From: Rhinopithecus roxellana
Lineage: Eukaryota > Chordata > Mammalia > Primates > Cercopithecidae
Assembly: GCF_007565055.1 (NCBI RefSeq)
Contig: NC_044554.1
Span: forward strand, 141,359,463-141,423,462
Length of the DNA: 64,000 nt
Direction of reading: 5' to 3'
Shown here: piece by piece, positions 10,830 to 23,228 of the stretch
Layout of the letters: every line of letters starts with the position of its first letter
Position numbering within the stretch: the first letter of the stretch is position 1
The notes under the pieces: generated by a model
What the model saw: the letters and a program-made list of their open reading frames with translations, nothing else
The model's database searches: none
Told to the model about the DNA's origin: nothing
Position numbers and translations under genes: made by a program

Positions 10830-12034
10830 CAGGGAGCTTTCCCTATCAGGGTAGTTAATTCTATGTTTAGTTAAAACTGCCCTATCATTTTTCCTTTAAA
10901 AATAAATGTCATCAAAATTGTCCAGAGAATACAAAATGGAAAGAACAATTTGGAGGCAATATGCACTCTCAAGTCTTGTAGTCCAGAATCTAACCGAAAT
11001 CTCAGATTTTGGATGACAATTATCCTCTTAATCCATTCATCCTCTATGGGCATTTTTTTTCTCATCTCCAAAGTGAGGAATTTTAAAGAAATTATCTAAG
11101 TGTTCTGTGACTGACATGCTGAATTATATGACCCAAGTTTATTTTTTCTTGCCTCTCCAAATTTCTCTGATTCTTTGCACTGTTTCAGACTAGAGAAGAT
11201 CAACTGAGTCCAGCCTTGCCCCTCCTCCTTCATTGCTAAACATTCTTTCGTTCCTCCCATGTCCCCCACCCCTAAATACACATTCTGGCAGTATGGGTGA
11301 ATGCAAGAGGCAGGAGGCTGGGAAGCAATTTATAATCATATATACTGCTGCTGTCACCTTGGAGAGCGAGACAATTTATAATAAACAATGGACCGCTTAA
11401 AATTATCAAAGCAGTGGTCCTCAGCACACGGGGTCAGATCCCCAGAGGGTCGCTGATGGTTTTGAGGGTCTGGCTAGCATTTGCATCCTGTGTTGGCTCC
11501 TCATAAAGCTCCCTCTCGTCTCTTCTCCTGGATTCTGTAAGGGCCACCCTAGGAAATGCCAGGGTAAATTAGTCTAAGCAATAAAAGATGAACTGCAGAA
11601 AGGAAGACCTCAGTTTGGCAACTAAAATGAAAAACAATGCTTTCGGTAGTTAGACGCTAGGTATGAAGAAACAAAAATGTGAAAAGCAAATCAGGTAACG
11701 TATTTAATGAAATAGAGAAAATTTTTTCTTTCTATTTTGATATGGTCACTAACGGGTTAGTTTGTGCAATATGGTAAAAATAGCATTGATTTTAATACCT
11801 GAAGACCTGTGATCAAATAGCAGTTCCATCCTGTTTCAGATTTCTGCTTCTGCGTTACTAATACAGGCTCAAACTTGGAGACATAGAATGATAATAAAAA
11901 TGATTTCCATCACATACCTGACTTTACCTGTCTACACCAATGCCTCAAGGCCACCATTATTGGTATCATTTTTGGAATTGGGATATTGATTCAGAGGGAC
12001 AAGACAAATTAGAGACAAATTGACCCACCGCTCT
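10830..12034. other. unique DNA, no gene seen
   Basis: Mixed AT-rich sequence. Frames of 61-66 codons at 10871-11281 show no motif. A segment near 11412 begins CAGTGGTCCTCAGC, faintly like a hAT terminus, but the rest was not assigned. Confidence 0.4.
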
Positions 12035-12130
12035 AAGTCATGCATTCATTTTTTCAATTCATGTCTTCATTCCGTTCTTTCAACTATAATCTACTTCACA
12101 CAAGACACTTGACTAGATGAGCTGAGCCAG
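12035..12130 (-). repeat. possible L2 fragment
   Basis: 'catgcattcattttttcaattcatg'-like wording followed by a run that could derive from an antisense L2 3' end. Weak and short. Confidence 0.3.
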
Positions 12131-12194
12131 GTTAGAAGGCACACCTGTTAATCTGGGATAGAGATGATTGTTGGACAAAGAGCTGGTGGCAAGC

Positions 12195-12345
12195 ATGCAC
12201 TGAATCACTTAGTGCTCACAAGCACCTTGAGAGGGAGGTCTCATTATCCAGATTTTACAGATGAAGAAAGTAGGATGAAAAAAAGATAAATAAATTATCC
12301 TTAAGCTTATAGCTGCTGGCTCATAGAGCAGGGATTTGAGAGTAG
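12195..12345 (+). repeat. MIR SINE
   Basis: 'agtgctcacaagcaccttg', 'tcattatccagattttacag', 'atgaagaaagtagg' and 'gcagggatttgagagtag' follow the MIR core in order. Confidence 0.85.
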
Positions 12346-12357
12346 GCTTGCTTATTT

Positions 12358-12563
12358 TTATTTTAAAAAATAGGCTTAGGACATTAATTCTACGTCTAAT
12401 AGGAAGTTGAGTACAATTAACAACAACAAAAAAAAAATGGAAATCTACATAGCAGAAGTAAAACAGAAAATCTCTATGAAAAGTTTAGTCTGTCAAGAAG
12501 AAATAAGCCAAGAATAAATAATCCCAGGGAACTAAATCAAAATGAGCTGCTGAAGAAATAACT
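12358..12563 (+). repeat. local duplication, copy 2 (unclassified)
   Basis: Partner of 10622-10823, about 1.74 kb downstream in direct orientation. It starts only about a dozen bases after the MIR. The main length difference is a longer A run near 12427-12437 and a shorter one near the 3' end. Confidence 0.8.
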
Positions 12564-15139
12564 GGCATCCATTTGTCTGTATTCCGTTCATCTTTAAACC
12601 ATTTATTGATGTATTAACATATTTCCAAGAATGGCGTAACACAAACATTGTATTTGAACGTCATTTAAATAGACTTAAAATTATAATAGAAGCACTTCTT
12701 ATTTGTGCAACATGAGTCAGGGCATGCAAGGAACATAAGCATTTACTCGCAGTCCCTGATAATGCTGCAATTGTTTTTTCTGAAATCACTAAGAAAAAGT
12801 GAATCACATTTCATGCCCTCATTTAGAAAATGATAAAAGCATATTTTACTCTGTAACAAGTAAAGTAAACACACTTTTATTTTTCAGATTACAAGGGGAG
12901 ACTGATTCTGGGTAATTCTGAAAATCATTATGTCTTGAATTGTCCTCAAAGCAATGACAGAGGCAATTCCACACAATTTAAGTAAAAGCCCTCTAGTCCT
13001 TTAAGGAGAAACTTAGTCATCCAATTAATACCAGTAGAGGGAGTGGAGATCTAAAAAGGCTACATTTTTGGATGTAATATAAGGAAACTGTTTTTGTAAA
13101 GGCACTGGTTATTTTCTGATCCAGCATACCAACTGCAGAAATAATGCTTTCAATGCATAAATTCTAGTGTAAATGCTATATCTTCTCCTTCCTTCTTTAG
13201 TTGAATGCATCAAAATTTATAACTAGAAACTTTATAAAGATAAATGTGAGGAGGGAAAAATTAGGGCCACTACTCTCCAAAGAACATTTGATATGTTCCA
13301 AGCCTGGCCTTCTCTGATGGTTTCTACAGCACTGCGTATTAAGAAGCAAGCCTTTAATCTGTAAAGATGAATTTCAACCTCAAAACCCCCACTGGCTTTA
13401 ATGGAAGTGACATAGCTAACATGTCACAACAGTCTTTAGAAAGGTACCCCTGAGTGTCCAATTATTTTAAGTGCTTTTCCTACTCACTGTCGCTCAACTG
13501 ATCACAGTGGATTTATTTGGCAATAACATTTCTCTGACATGAACTTCCGGAGGAACTGCTCCATAATTCAACCTCAGTTAATGTTGCCTTAAAAATTAAG
13601 TGTTTCCGTAAGTTTTAAATAGATAACAGTACTTTCTAACAACTACATTCTTGGATACAAGTTTATTATTCAGACAGGGTTAAAAAAAAAGTTGGCAAGA
13701 AAGGTTTTTCCTTTCCTAGTTAAAATGAAAAAAAAGGGGGGCGGGGTTAAGGGAAAACATCCTGTCTTAAGTCCCAGAAGAATGTCCTTAATCTGGAACT
13801 GAAGATTCAAATTATTTCTCAATATTCTCTCAATAAATGTGAAATGATCAGTTTAATATTCATCTCTTTCAAAAAGATTATTAGTTATCATACTATAAAC
13901 TATCATCAGTAATCATTCCCCTTTCATCTTTGAAGTTTTTTTCTTTCTTTAGCGTTCTTGTGTGCTCCAGGTCTTCAATTTTGTGATACCAGTTTTAATT
14001 TCATGACTATTATGTACAGCATTAAACTTGCTTGCTGCCCCCAAATAATCTGCACCTCTAATTTTATCCACATTTCAAGCCAAATCACCTATTGCCAAAC
14101 TACTACATTTTTTCATGTAATAAATGGAATTACTACATTGTACTCACAAAGAGAGCTATGATATCTATTTAAAATAACAGGATTAAGGAAATTAAGGCTA
14201 TTTACTTTTTATTCTTCTCAAGGTCCTCAGGATTTATGAGTAGAATAGATGATGGGCCATATAGCTAAGGTAGGATGAGACAGAGACCCTGTATTCATGT
14301 AAGAGAATCCAAAGCTAAAGTATGTCTGTCGGCTGAAATGCAGTCAGTAAGGCAGGAGAATTTAGAGAAATCTGTGCATACTCAGGCATACAGCTAAAAC
14401 TACTCCTTGCCACTCAACCAAGCAGGCAGATGTTATTCCTATATCATTCTAATGAACACAAAGTCTATGTCACTCTCCCTTCGATCAGTTTCCTGTTATT
14501 AAAATAAACAAAAATAGGCATTAGCATCTACTTTTTGTTACAGAGTTGTGAAAAGTCTTGAGTTTTTGTTCTTGGGGACAAAGGGAATATAACATGAACA
14601 TAATAAGTGTGACTACTTCTGAATAAAACAAACTAACGTTAAATTCCCATGCAGACATAATTTTAAAATACTTTGGATAATTTCTATTTCTTCATAATTT
14701 TTGAAAAATATTTTTCTTGTTTAAATTATTAATAACAGAGTCTAAGAAATACAAATAGACTCTGTATTTCTGTTTTTAAGAAAGAAAAGTAAAACAAAAA
14801 TTACTATCAGATGAGCCTTCTGATGACTTTAAAATTTAATCGTTTCAACATGATCCAAAATTCAGTACTTTAAAATGAAGAGTTCACCTACATAATTGAC
14901 AATTTGCCAAAGTTTAGACAACCACAATGGCAAATTTAGAAAAGAACCAGAAAACACAATTTTGATCTCATAAAATTCAAAACTACCTAGAAAGAACTTT
15001 CATTTGCATTTGAACGGTGATTTGCCTTATTTTTATTAGCATTCAAAAGTAGAGTCAAATTATCCAGTTTACTTGGAAACAGACTTCGAACTCAGAGACT
15101 TGAATATTGCTCAAAACCTCCAAAGATACACTGAGTAAA
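12564..15139. other. about 2.6 kb of unique DNA without a gene
   Basis: No repeat family or coding region recognised; one of the least repeat-rich blocks here. Contains a G run at 13736-13746 and short A/T runs. The frame at 13958-14161 has no recognisable domain. Confidence 0.45.
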
Positions 15140-15375
15140 GTTTGCATAATTGAGCATTTACTCTGTGCCAGAAACTGAATGTAAATGATATGCATTATCT
15201 GCCTTTCTAATTGCTATTGCCTTTTTTTTTTTTTTTTTACAAACAAGGAAACTGAGGCCGAGGTAAGTTAAGAAACTGGCTTGAGTTACACAGATTTTAA
15301 ATGATAGAGTAGAAACTCAAACCCCAAGGGTCAAGTTGCAGAGTCCATGCTCATGAACAGTACAGCACTTGCCCT
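15140..15375 (+). repeat. MIR SINE with T-run expansion
   Basis: MIR order is clear: 'gagcatttactctgtgccag', then 'aaggaaactgaggccgag', 'ttgagttacacag' and 'gcagagtccatgctc'. A T run of about 19 at 15221-15239 sits where the TTTTACAG motif would be. Confidence 0.88.
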
Positions 15376-16019
15376 CTACGTGTTTATGCTACTAGCATTC
15401 GTTTGTCTTTAATCCATACATCGGCATTATTTGTGGAGGACAATTACTCCCTGATAGATAACTATGCCTCATAGTATGTATTTATGCCTGTTTTTGTTTT
15501 GAAACTCAATTCTGTATTTTCTTCTATATCTTTGTTTGTGTATCAAGAACAAAAATAAAGCCAAGTTTCTCAAATATTATTTGACAGATCTATTGTACCT
15601 GAAACAGTCTTCTTCATCTACATATCAACTCCAATACCACTGTAGATGTAGAAACTGCTACAGCACATAGGAAATGGAAGATTCAGATAAAAGTGGGAGA
15701 AAATATAGAGCCAGATCTCAGAAAGTATATGATGAGGTAAATACACACACAGACACAGATAGAGAGAGATGGAGAGTTCTTAAAAACAACAAAAAAGAGC
15801 TCTAGTGCTGTGAGACTTAGAGAGCTACCCCACCATACCCCTTTCTCCCAAAGTTAAAGAAAACTAATTTTCCCTAAAATAAGCAAGAAAAAAGAATTGT
15901 GGTCTCATGTACCAAAGATCTGGCTGGGTCATTTAAAAAGGAAAGGAAATAAAATTTCCATCATTCTATTAACAATGGTGCTTTATTTTTTAAAAAAGAA
16001 ACAAAGAAAAAGGAAAGGA
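15376..16019. other. unique DNA
   Basis: Nothing identified apart from a small CA/GA-rich stretch near 15741-15775. Confidence 0.4.
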
Positions 16020-16985
16020 ATAACATATTTATGATAGTTAAGGAAAGAGTGAGCCAAGGATTTTATATTCAGCCAAACTGACTTTCAAGTACAAACTGCT
16101 ACAAAAGTCAAGGACAAAGTGCTATCAGCATATACAAGCTCAAGAAATATTGTTCTCAGTGGAATCTACTAGAGAACAAGCTTCAGAAAACCATAATGAC
16201 TGGAAAATTATCAACATAAGGATGAATAGCATGAATATCAATGCTAACATTGCAAAAAAAAGAATGCACAACAGTATGATCCCCCTGAGGGAAGAAAACA
16301 ACACTATGGCTCAATTTATCTTGTCCACAGAGTCAAACTTGAATCTTATCCAGCCTCTAGAACCTACCAAGAATTCATAGGAATTACATACGACAGAGGA
16401 ATATGTTTAGTTATACCACAGGGAAGGATCAACACAACCTAGATAGCTGTATGCGGGTGGAAGAGAGACACGATTCCTTCAACAAATAAATTACAAGGAA
16501 ATGGAAATGGAACTTATGGTTTAAAAGAAGTTTAACAAATAAGGTAAAAATTGCAGTGTCATAACTTTGCTGCATCCTTATTTAAAAACTAAGCCACAAG
16601 AATTTTAAGACATTTATGACGTGATGGTAAATTTTAACACTGAATGACTACTTGATGATATTAAGCAATGCATTTTACAATTTTACAGATCAGTCAAGTG
16701 GATATGTTAAAAAAAGAATTTTTAAAAAGGAATAAAAAAGCATATTATACAGACATTGCAGTAAACTATTCACAGATCAAGAGAATGCACTGATACCATG
16801 TTTGAGGTTTGCTTCACGTTAATTTTGTGGGTGTGGGTGTGGATGTGAAGGTGAAAGGGGTGGGATAGGTCCTGAGGTGATGACTCCTGGGATGGGTGAT
16901 GACTCCTAAGTGCTCACTTTTGTCATTGTTAAAAATGTACCATAATAAAATTTAAAATGGAAATAAAATAAGATTTTCAAACAAG
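16020..16985 (+). mobile_element. HAL1- or L1ME-like ancient LINE remnant
   Basis: The segment at 16040-16180 ('gagccaaggattttatattc', 'gccaaactgactttcaag') and the end at 16780-16950 (a GT/GGGTG-rich stretch, then 'aaaatgtaccataataaaa') resemble a HAL1 or L1ME 3' half on the plus strand. A 76-codon frame at 16150-16380 covers the first part but has no assigned domain. Family call from memory only. Confidence 0.4.
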
Positions 16986-17984
16986 GAAAAGTTGAAAGAA
17001 TTTGTTACCTGCACATCTGCAATTAAAGTAGCACCAAAAGCGGGTTTTCAGAGAGGAAAATTATTCCAGATGAGCACAAAATAATGCATGAAAAAAATTA
17101 GTCCTTAGAAAATGCAAGCAGGTAAATCTAAATGAATATTAATTGTTTAAAATAATAATACTTGTGAGGTTGAATACATATAAAATTAAAATATCTAACA
17201 AAAAATGACTAAAAGTTAGAAGAATTAATGGAGTTATTTTGTGATCTTTGCATTGTCTGGGAAGTAGTAAAAACACTAACTTATATTCAGTTGCAATGAA
17301 TCATGGATGCAAGTTGACATCTGTAAAGTAACTGATTCTTTAGAAAATTGGAGGCTATAGTGGGTTGTTTGTTTTTATAAACAGTGGAACTATTGAAATG
17401 AAATGTTTGAGGAAGCTGCTCCCTGTAATAAAAACCCTCTTTCATGTTTGTAACATGTTCTGTTAGGAAGTGGGTAATATACATATGCAGGGAACTAAAA
17501 AAAATATATAAAGAGATAAGAATATGACAACACCAATTGAATTCGATCTAGTCCATGAGAGATACAGATGCTAAGGAAAGTTCACCAATAAGAATTCTCG
17601 CACAAGACAGCCTGTGCACACTGCCCGCAATGGGAGAGAGTCCACTTCTCATCCCTCACCTGTACTAGGTTTAACTTCATATAGAAAAAAAACTTTTTTT
17701 AATATTTAGAGAGGGAAAAAAAAAACTAACCATATTTTTTGCCACATTCTGTTTAAGTCATGTAAGTAATAATGTATGGATATTTAACACATAAAAATAT
17801 ACCATAATACATTCCATTCAGGTGAATGTAATTAAATGTATGTCATGCTTTCTACATAATTTAGTTTCTTTTAAGAACATGGATAAATAACAAAAAGAAA
17901 TTTAGTCAAAATGCTAAAAATTGACAAATCAACCTTGCTTATTTGGAAACTACGCCTTACAATTCTGTAGCCCTTAAACGTCTG
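16986..17984. other. unique AT-rich DNA
   Basis: No gene or repeat recognised. Confidence 0.4.
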
Positions 17985-18105
17985 GTACAAATTACCTCCT
18001 TTGAGCCTCACAGCTATGCAATCAGGTAAAAGGAATCAGTAGTGTTGTTTCTAATTTTTAGATTTAAAAAGGGAGACTCTGGAAGACTAAGTAATATAAT
18101 TACGA
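17985..18105 (+). repeat. MIR SINE fragment
   Basis: 'ctcctttgagcctcacagc' followed by 'ttagatttaaaaagggaga' and 'ggaagactaagtaatata' matches a diverged MIR core. Confidence 0.55.
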
Positions 18106-19083
18106 GCAAATAATTAGATACTACATTGAGAAAAGGAAATGTTACACTATGGCACTGGTACAATACCATGCACCTAAACCAATAGAACAGAACACAGAGT
18201 TCAGATATAAACGTAAGCATATATGGTTAATTAATTTTCAACAACACCAAAAATACACAATGAAGAAAGAATAGTCTTGTCAGTAAATGATGTTGGGAAA
18301 ACTATAGACCCACATGCAAAAAAAATGAAATTGGACAATTATCTTATACCCTACACAAAAAATCAATTTAAGATGAGTTAAAAACTTGAATGTAAGACTT
18401 GAAACATATATATATATAACATATATATTACACATATATATCACATATATATGATATGACACTAAAAACTCAGGAAACAATAGTAAAAATAAACAAATAG
18501 ACTATTTCAAACTGAAGTGCTTCTTCACTGCAATCAACAAAATGAAAAGGCATTCTACAGATTCAAAGCAAATCATCTATCCAACAAAAGGTATATGACC
18601 CAAGATATATGAGAAACTACTCACCAGCAAAAAACCCAGATGATCTGATAAAAAATGGGCAAAGGACCCGAATAGACATATTTTTCAATGAAGACATACA
18701 AACATCCATCAGGTATGTGACAAGGTGCTCAACATCACTAATCATCAGGTAAAATAAAAAATGCAATGAGCTATCACCTTTCAACTTGTTAGGATGGCCA
18801 GTACATATATTTTTAAAAGACAGTAGATAACAAGTATTGGGGAGTGTGGAGAAAAGGGAACCCTAGTACACTGTGAGTGAGAATATAAATTGGTACAGCC
18901 ATTATAGAAAAGTATGGAATTTTCTCAAAATATTACAAATAGAACTAACACATGATACAGCAACCCTTCTTCTGGTTAACATACCAAAAGGAAATAAAAC
19001 CAGCATATGGAAGAGATCAGCAGTACCATATTAATTGCAGCATTATGTCAAAGAGACAAGATATAGAAACAAACTAAGTGTCT

Positions 19084-19394
19084 TTTGTTTTGTTTTTGAG
19101 ATAGGGTCTCGCTCTGTCTCTCAGGCTGAAGTACAATGGTGTGAACATATCTCACAGCAGCCTCCACCTCCGAGGCTCAAGTGATCCTCCCACTTCAGCC
19201 TCCCTAGTAGCTGGGACTATAGGCATGCACCACCATGCCTAGCTAAGTTTTTTTTTTTTTTAATTTTGTTTTTAGTAGAGACAGGATGGTGCCATGTTGC
19301 CCAGGCTAATCTTGAACTCCTGGACTTAAACAATCCTCTCGTCTCCACTTCCCAAAGTGCTGAGATTACTGACATGAGCAACTGCACCAGGCCC
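19084..19394 (-). mobile_element. AluJ nested in the old L1
   Basis: A diverged Alu in antisense starting 'ttgttttgtttttgagatagg' minus its longest T run and ending 'actgcaccaggcc'. A target-site duplication of about 10 bp, CTAAG(T/C)GTCT, flanks it at 19074-19083 and 19395-19404. J-like wording and heavy divergence suit an early primate insertion, after the host L1. Confidence 0.9.
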
Positions 19395-19433
19395 TAAGCG
19401 TCTGTTTGTGGATAAATGAACAATGATACTGTG

Positions 19434-19495
19434 ACACACACACACACACATATATGTATATATTATATATATGTTATATATAATATATAAAACAT
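19434..19495 (+). repeat. (CA)n and AT-rich microsatellite
   Basis: About ten CA units followed by alternating TATA-rich sequence within the L1. Confidence 0.85.
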
Positions 19496-19653
19496 AGATA
19501 ACATAGAACATTATTCAGTCTTACAAAAGGAGATCTTTCTGTTTACAACAATGTAGATGAACCTAGAGGATATTAACACTACTTGAAATAAGCCACAGAA
19601 AGAAAAATACTGCATCATCTCACATGTGGAATCTAAATACATCAAAAACTGTA

Positions 19654-20246
19654 AGTCTACACTTAACGTTATTGACAGTTTCTTGGAAAATGAGATTTCA
19701 AGCAAAATTATGCATAAGGAAGCCTATTTGATTACAGACTGATTAATATAAACAAAAGTTAAGTTCCTATGGCTTATTTCTGGTCACAAAAACAACACCA
19801 AACTTCTAAAAAGCACAACATTTCTAATGTTAAACATTGAAATAAATGTGAACTATATATACACTTAAGAAAGACTAATAGTAAAAAGTAAGATCATGTT
19901 CACCTACTTATTCAAGTTCAGTATCACAGGTGGTTGGAGCCCATCCTGGCAAGCTCAGGGCACAAGGCAGGAACCAGCCTTGAACAAGATGCCATCCCAT
20001 CAGAGGACACTCACACACCCACCCACATGCTCTCATACAGGACCATGTAGACATGCTAGTGAACCTAACAGGCATATCTTTGATGCGTACTAGGAAAGCA
20101 AAGTACCTGTGAAAAACCCACACTGATGTGGGAAAAACATGCAAACTCCTCACAGACACTGCTCCTGGCCAGGAACTGATTTTTTTTCTCATCAACATTA
20201 TAACAAAATGACCTTGAACAAAACAACTTTCTTTGAGGACCTGCTG
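19654..20246 (-). mobile_element. TcMar-type DNA transposon (possibly Kanga1), nested in L1 3' UTR
   Basis: About 593 bp interrupt the L1 3' UTR exactly between 'aatacatcaaaaactg' and 'gaaagaaacaaaggaag'. Both edges carry TA (19652-19653 and 20247-20248), the target duplication of Tc1/mariner elements. The right end read on the minus strand starts CAGCAGGTCCTC, and the left end has weak inverted similarity. I recall this sequence as a recurrent primate DNA repeat; Kanga1 is a guess. No transposase frame is convincing: the reverse frames at 19908-20259 are too short and motif-free. The strand is set by the CAG end. Confidence 0.6.
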
Positions 20247-20614
20247 TAGAAAGAAACAAAGGAAGAATGGTGGTTATTAGGAGTTGGAGGGCAGAGGAAT
20301 GGGGTGATGATGGTCAAAGGGCACAAACTTGGAGTTATAAGATGAATAAGTTCAGGAGACCTAATGTACAGGTGACTATAGACAAAATACTATATTGTAT
20401 ACTTGAAATTTGCTAAGAGAATAGATCTTAAGTATTCCCATCCCCCAAAAGTAACTACTTGAAGTAAGGCACACACTGATTAACTTGATGTGCTAATCAT
20501 TTCACAATGTATATATGTTTCATTGTACATGGAACATGTTGAATATATAGTTTTATTTGTCAATTATACTTCAATAAAGCTGAAATTATTTTTAATTAAC
20601 TTACAAAACAAAAA

Positions 20615-20805
20615 AGAGGAAATCTGAACACAGATGTCCACAGGTATAGAACAAAGACCACATAAAGGCAGACAGAGAAGGCAACCATCTGCTGGCCAAG
20701 GAGAGAACCCTCTTAAGGAAACCAACCCACCAGACACCTTGGTCTGGGACTTACAGTCTCCAGAATCATGGGGAAATACATTTCTGTTCTTTAAGCCATG
20801 AGCAA
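20615..20805 (+). mobile_element. MLT1 LTR fragment
   Basis: 'gaaggcaaccatctgctggc', 'gaaaccaacccaccagacac', 'cttggtctgggacttacag' and 'catttctgttctttaagcc' follow the 3' two thirds of an MLT1 LTR in sense orientation. It stops at a CA microsatellite (20806-20821), so the terminal part is missing. Confidence 0.85.
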
Positions 20806-21037
20806 ACACACACACACACAAAGAAAGAGAAGAGAAAAGAAAATGAACATGCAAAATAATTTAAATAAGATAACTATGACTTATTTTGTAGCAGGATGGT
20901 ATCACTCATAAAAATGCTGCAGTTTGAGACTGATACAACAGTTATAACTCTTTAATTGTACTAACCTCTTGTGTTATCTTCTAAAATAAAATAGCAAACA
21001 CTGATTTCTGTCATACAACACTAATGATGAAGTCTGA

Positions 21038-21238
21038 CATTTGTTTTTTAGTGGGACTACAGGCGAATACCACCATGCCTGGCTAATTTTTTTCTGTGTT
21101 TTTTTTTTTTTTTTTTTGTAATGTCTGTCTTTCATCGTGTTGCCCAGTCTGGTCTCGAACTCCTGAGCTCAACCAATCCACCCTCCTCGGACTCCGAAAG
21201 TGCTGAGATTACAGGCGTTAACCACTATGCCCTGCCTA
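21038..21238 (-). mobile_element. partial Alu lacking most of the right arm
   Basis: Read on the minus strand it has the left arm, the linker (now a long T run at 21099-21117 on the plus strand) and only the start of the right arm. The rest of the 3' half is absent. An 8 bp direct repeat, AAGTCTGA, flanks it at 21030-21037 and 21239-21246, and 'ttgttttttag' sits where a tail would be. Confidence 0.8.
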
Positions 21239-21246
21239 AAGTCTGA

Positions 21247-22689
21247 TACTTCTTTTTCAATTGGTAAGTATGTCAACTAGAGGTTTGCCTACATATTTAG
21301 TTGAATTGACTATTTGGAGTATTTCATATATTGTCACTTAGTAAATTGCTTGCTATTTACTGTATGGATTGGTATTCTCAGACGATATTTTCTAGAAATT
21401 TTTCTACTTCAACAATATTTTTATTTATCTATAATTTTTTGGAGTAAGGTTAGCCCTGGCTCCAAGTACTGTTCAATATACATGAAACCTCACTTTATTC
21501 TCTCTGTTTGCTATCTTTTTTTCTGTTCCTTTTTCCTTCTATGCTACATTCTGTATAGTTTCTTTCAATCTACTACTGAGTAATGTTGTCTTCTGCTTTA
21601 TAATCTGTTATCAGATCTGAGTACTCAATTCCATTTTCGTAATTCGCATTTCCAGAAATTATTTCTTTTGCAAATTTGCATGTCACTTAAAATTGTTTTT
21701 GTAATCTAATTACTTGTAAGAATGTCTTTTATTTCCTTAAAGGTATTAAACATAGTTGTTTCATAATCTGTGTCTGATACTATTGAAATCTGCACTTGCG
21801 TTCCATTTTTCTTTTGTTTTTGCTGGTTGTCAAGCATAATTGCTTGTCTCTTTGTGTGCCTGATGTTCTTTGATATGTGATGGTCTTTGCTATTGAAAAA
21901 ATAATTGAAACATAGATGAACATTATTATTTTCCCAGGGACTTTTGCTTTAGTTTTTATCAAATACCTATAGCACAACTTTAAACTACATTCATGACAAA
22001 ATGTCCTGGATACACCTGGCATTGTGGATTTTGACTATAATTACCTCTTTGGGCTGGTGTTTGATTTACAAACTCTCTGAGACTAGTTCTGTTTTTTCTT
22101 TCTTTGTTTCTTCTATCTCCTCATAATCAAGACGATTTTCTCCACACTCTGGTGGGAGTGTGGGTGAGGTGGTGGATTTATAACTGTTTGACTCTTACCT
22201 TTGTCAAGTCCCCATCTTGGCAGACCCTGAGTTTTTACTCCTACTCTCTTGTCCCCAAGACAATCAAAATCACTACTTATTTCCATGGCTGTTTCTTCAG
22301 GCTTGCCAATGGTCACACAATAAATGTGGTTTGGAAAGCTACCTTAATTTTCTGTCCTTATTGTTTTCAAGATTGGGCTTGGAGATCTCTCACTATTTTG
22401 GCAACTCTCTGAAGCTAGCAAGACAGCTTTTATTTTTCATCCAAGAGTTTTAGTTGCCCTCCGAGAGGAAACCATTCCTAAAGGAGGAATCTCTCTCCAG
22501 TACTTAACACAAGAGATCATTATCTGCTCCTTGAAATACTTTCTTCACTCTCTTTCAAGATGTCATACCACCACCCTCCTGTGCTATTTTTATGCTGCCT
22601 CCCTAGTCTAATTTGCTAGTTCCTCCTATGACCCCCCAAACACTAAATAATGTAAAACAGTAGGGCTAAACTTTTGGAGTGTCTTCTTC
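21247..22689. other. non-coding DNA, perhaps ancient L1 in part
   Basis: Around 21755-21900 'ttcataatctgtgtctgat', 'ttttgtttttgctggttg' and 'tgtgtgcctgatg' recall a widespread old L1M 5' region in one orientation, but I cannot fix limits. Frames of 78-102 codons at 22104-22453 overlap each other on both strands and show no domain. Confidence 0.35.
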
Positions 22690-22880
22690 CTTTAGACCCA
22701 TTTATTTGGATCTCAATCTCTCTCAAAGTTTTTAATACCACCAGTATGCTAAAGATGTACATGTTTATATCTCCAGTCTGAATCTCTTCCCTATACACTC
22801 ACCTTAGATCCTCCTTGACATTTCCACTTGGAGGTCTGAGACCTCAATTTTAACATATCTAAAATTTAAATCATCAACTC
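22690..22880 (+). repeat. ancient LINE-like remnant (family unsure)
   Basis: 'catgtttatatctccagtc' then 'cttgacatttccacttgg', 'ggtctgagacctcaatttt' and 'aacatatctaaaatttaaat' match a recurrent old mammalian repeat I remember but cannot name with certainty. Confidence 0.35.
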
Positions 22881-23084
22881 CTGGCTCATAAAATCTACTT
22901 ATTGTGTACTTTTCAACTTAGCCCACTTTTCTTTTCTCTGTTAAAGTTTCTGAGATTGACTATGGTATCAATAAGTCAAAGTACCTTAGTCACTTAGCAC
23001 TAATTCTTATGGATTCTAGAATAGTCACCACATACTTGTTATATATGTGAATGATAATAATTAAAGCAATGACTGTAGTCTGAA

Positions 23085-23228
23085 TACAGTATCTAGTACC
23101 AGTCACTGAACACACAATTACTTCATTTAATCTCACCAAACTTTGAGAGGCATATAGTATTTATGCCCATGTTACAAATAAAGTTGAGGCTCAGAGAAAT
23201 TAAGGAATTTGTACACAACGTAAATATC
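23085..23228 (+). repeat. MIR SINE
   Basis: 'tttaatctcaccaaacttt', 'atgcccatgttacaaataa' and 'gaggctcagagaaattaagg' keep the MIR core order. Confidence 0.8.

Larger units (their letters stand above)
18140..20600 (+). mobile_element. old L1 3' half (ORF2 C-terminal part and 3' UTR), twice interrupted
   Basis: From 18140 the sequence follows L1 ORF2 in order: 'ccaatagaacagaacacag', 'aaaaatgggcaaaggaccc', 'gcaatgagctatcaccttt', then the 3' UTR ('aagaatggtggttattagg', 'gctaagagaatagatctta', 'caattatacttcaataaag'). No long frame survives. It is a 5'-truncated L1MA/L1PB-age copy. It is split by an Alu (19084-19394) and by a DNA transposon (19654-20246); removing both leaves contiguous L1. AT-rich microsatellites lie at 18400-18455 and 19434-19495. 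Confidence 0.88.

Noticed and set aside
11405..11480. CAGTGGTCCTCAGC start as a hAT transposon end
   Set aside because: Only the first bases fit; no second terminus or family wording follows.
19908..20259. Reverse-strand frames (64 and 96 codons) as a transposase
   Set aside because: They lie in the nested DNA transposon but show no DDE or helix-turn-helix motif, and they overlap in two frames.
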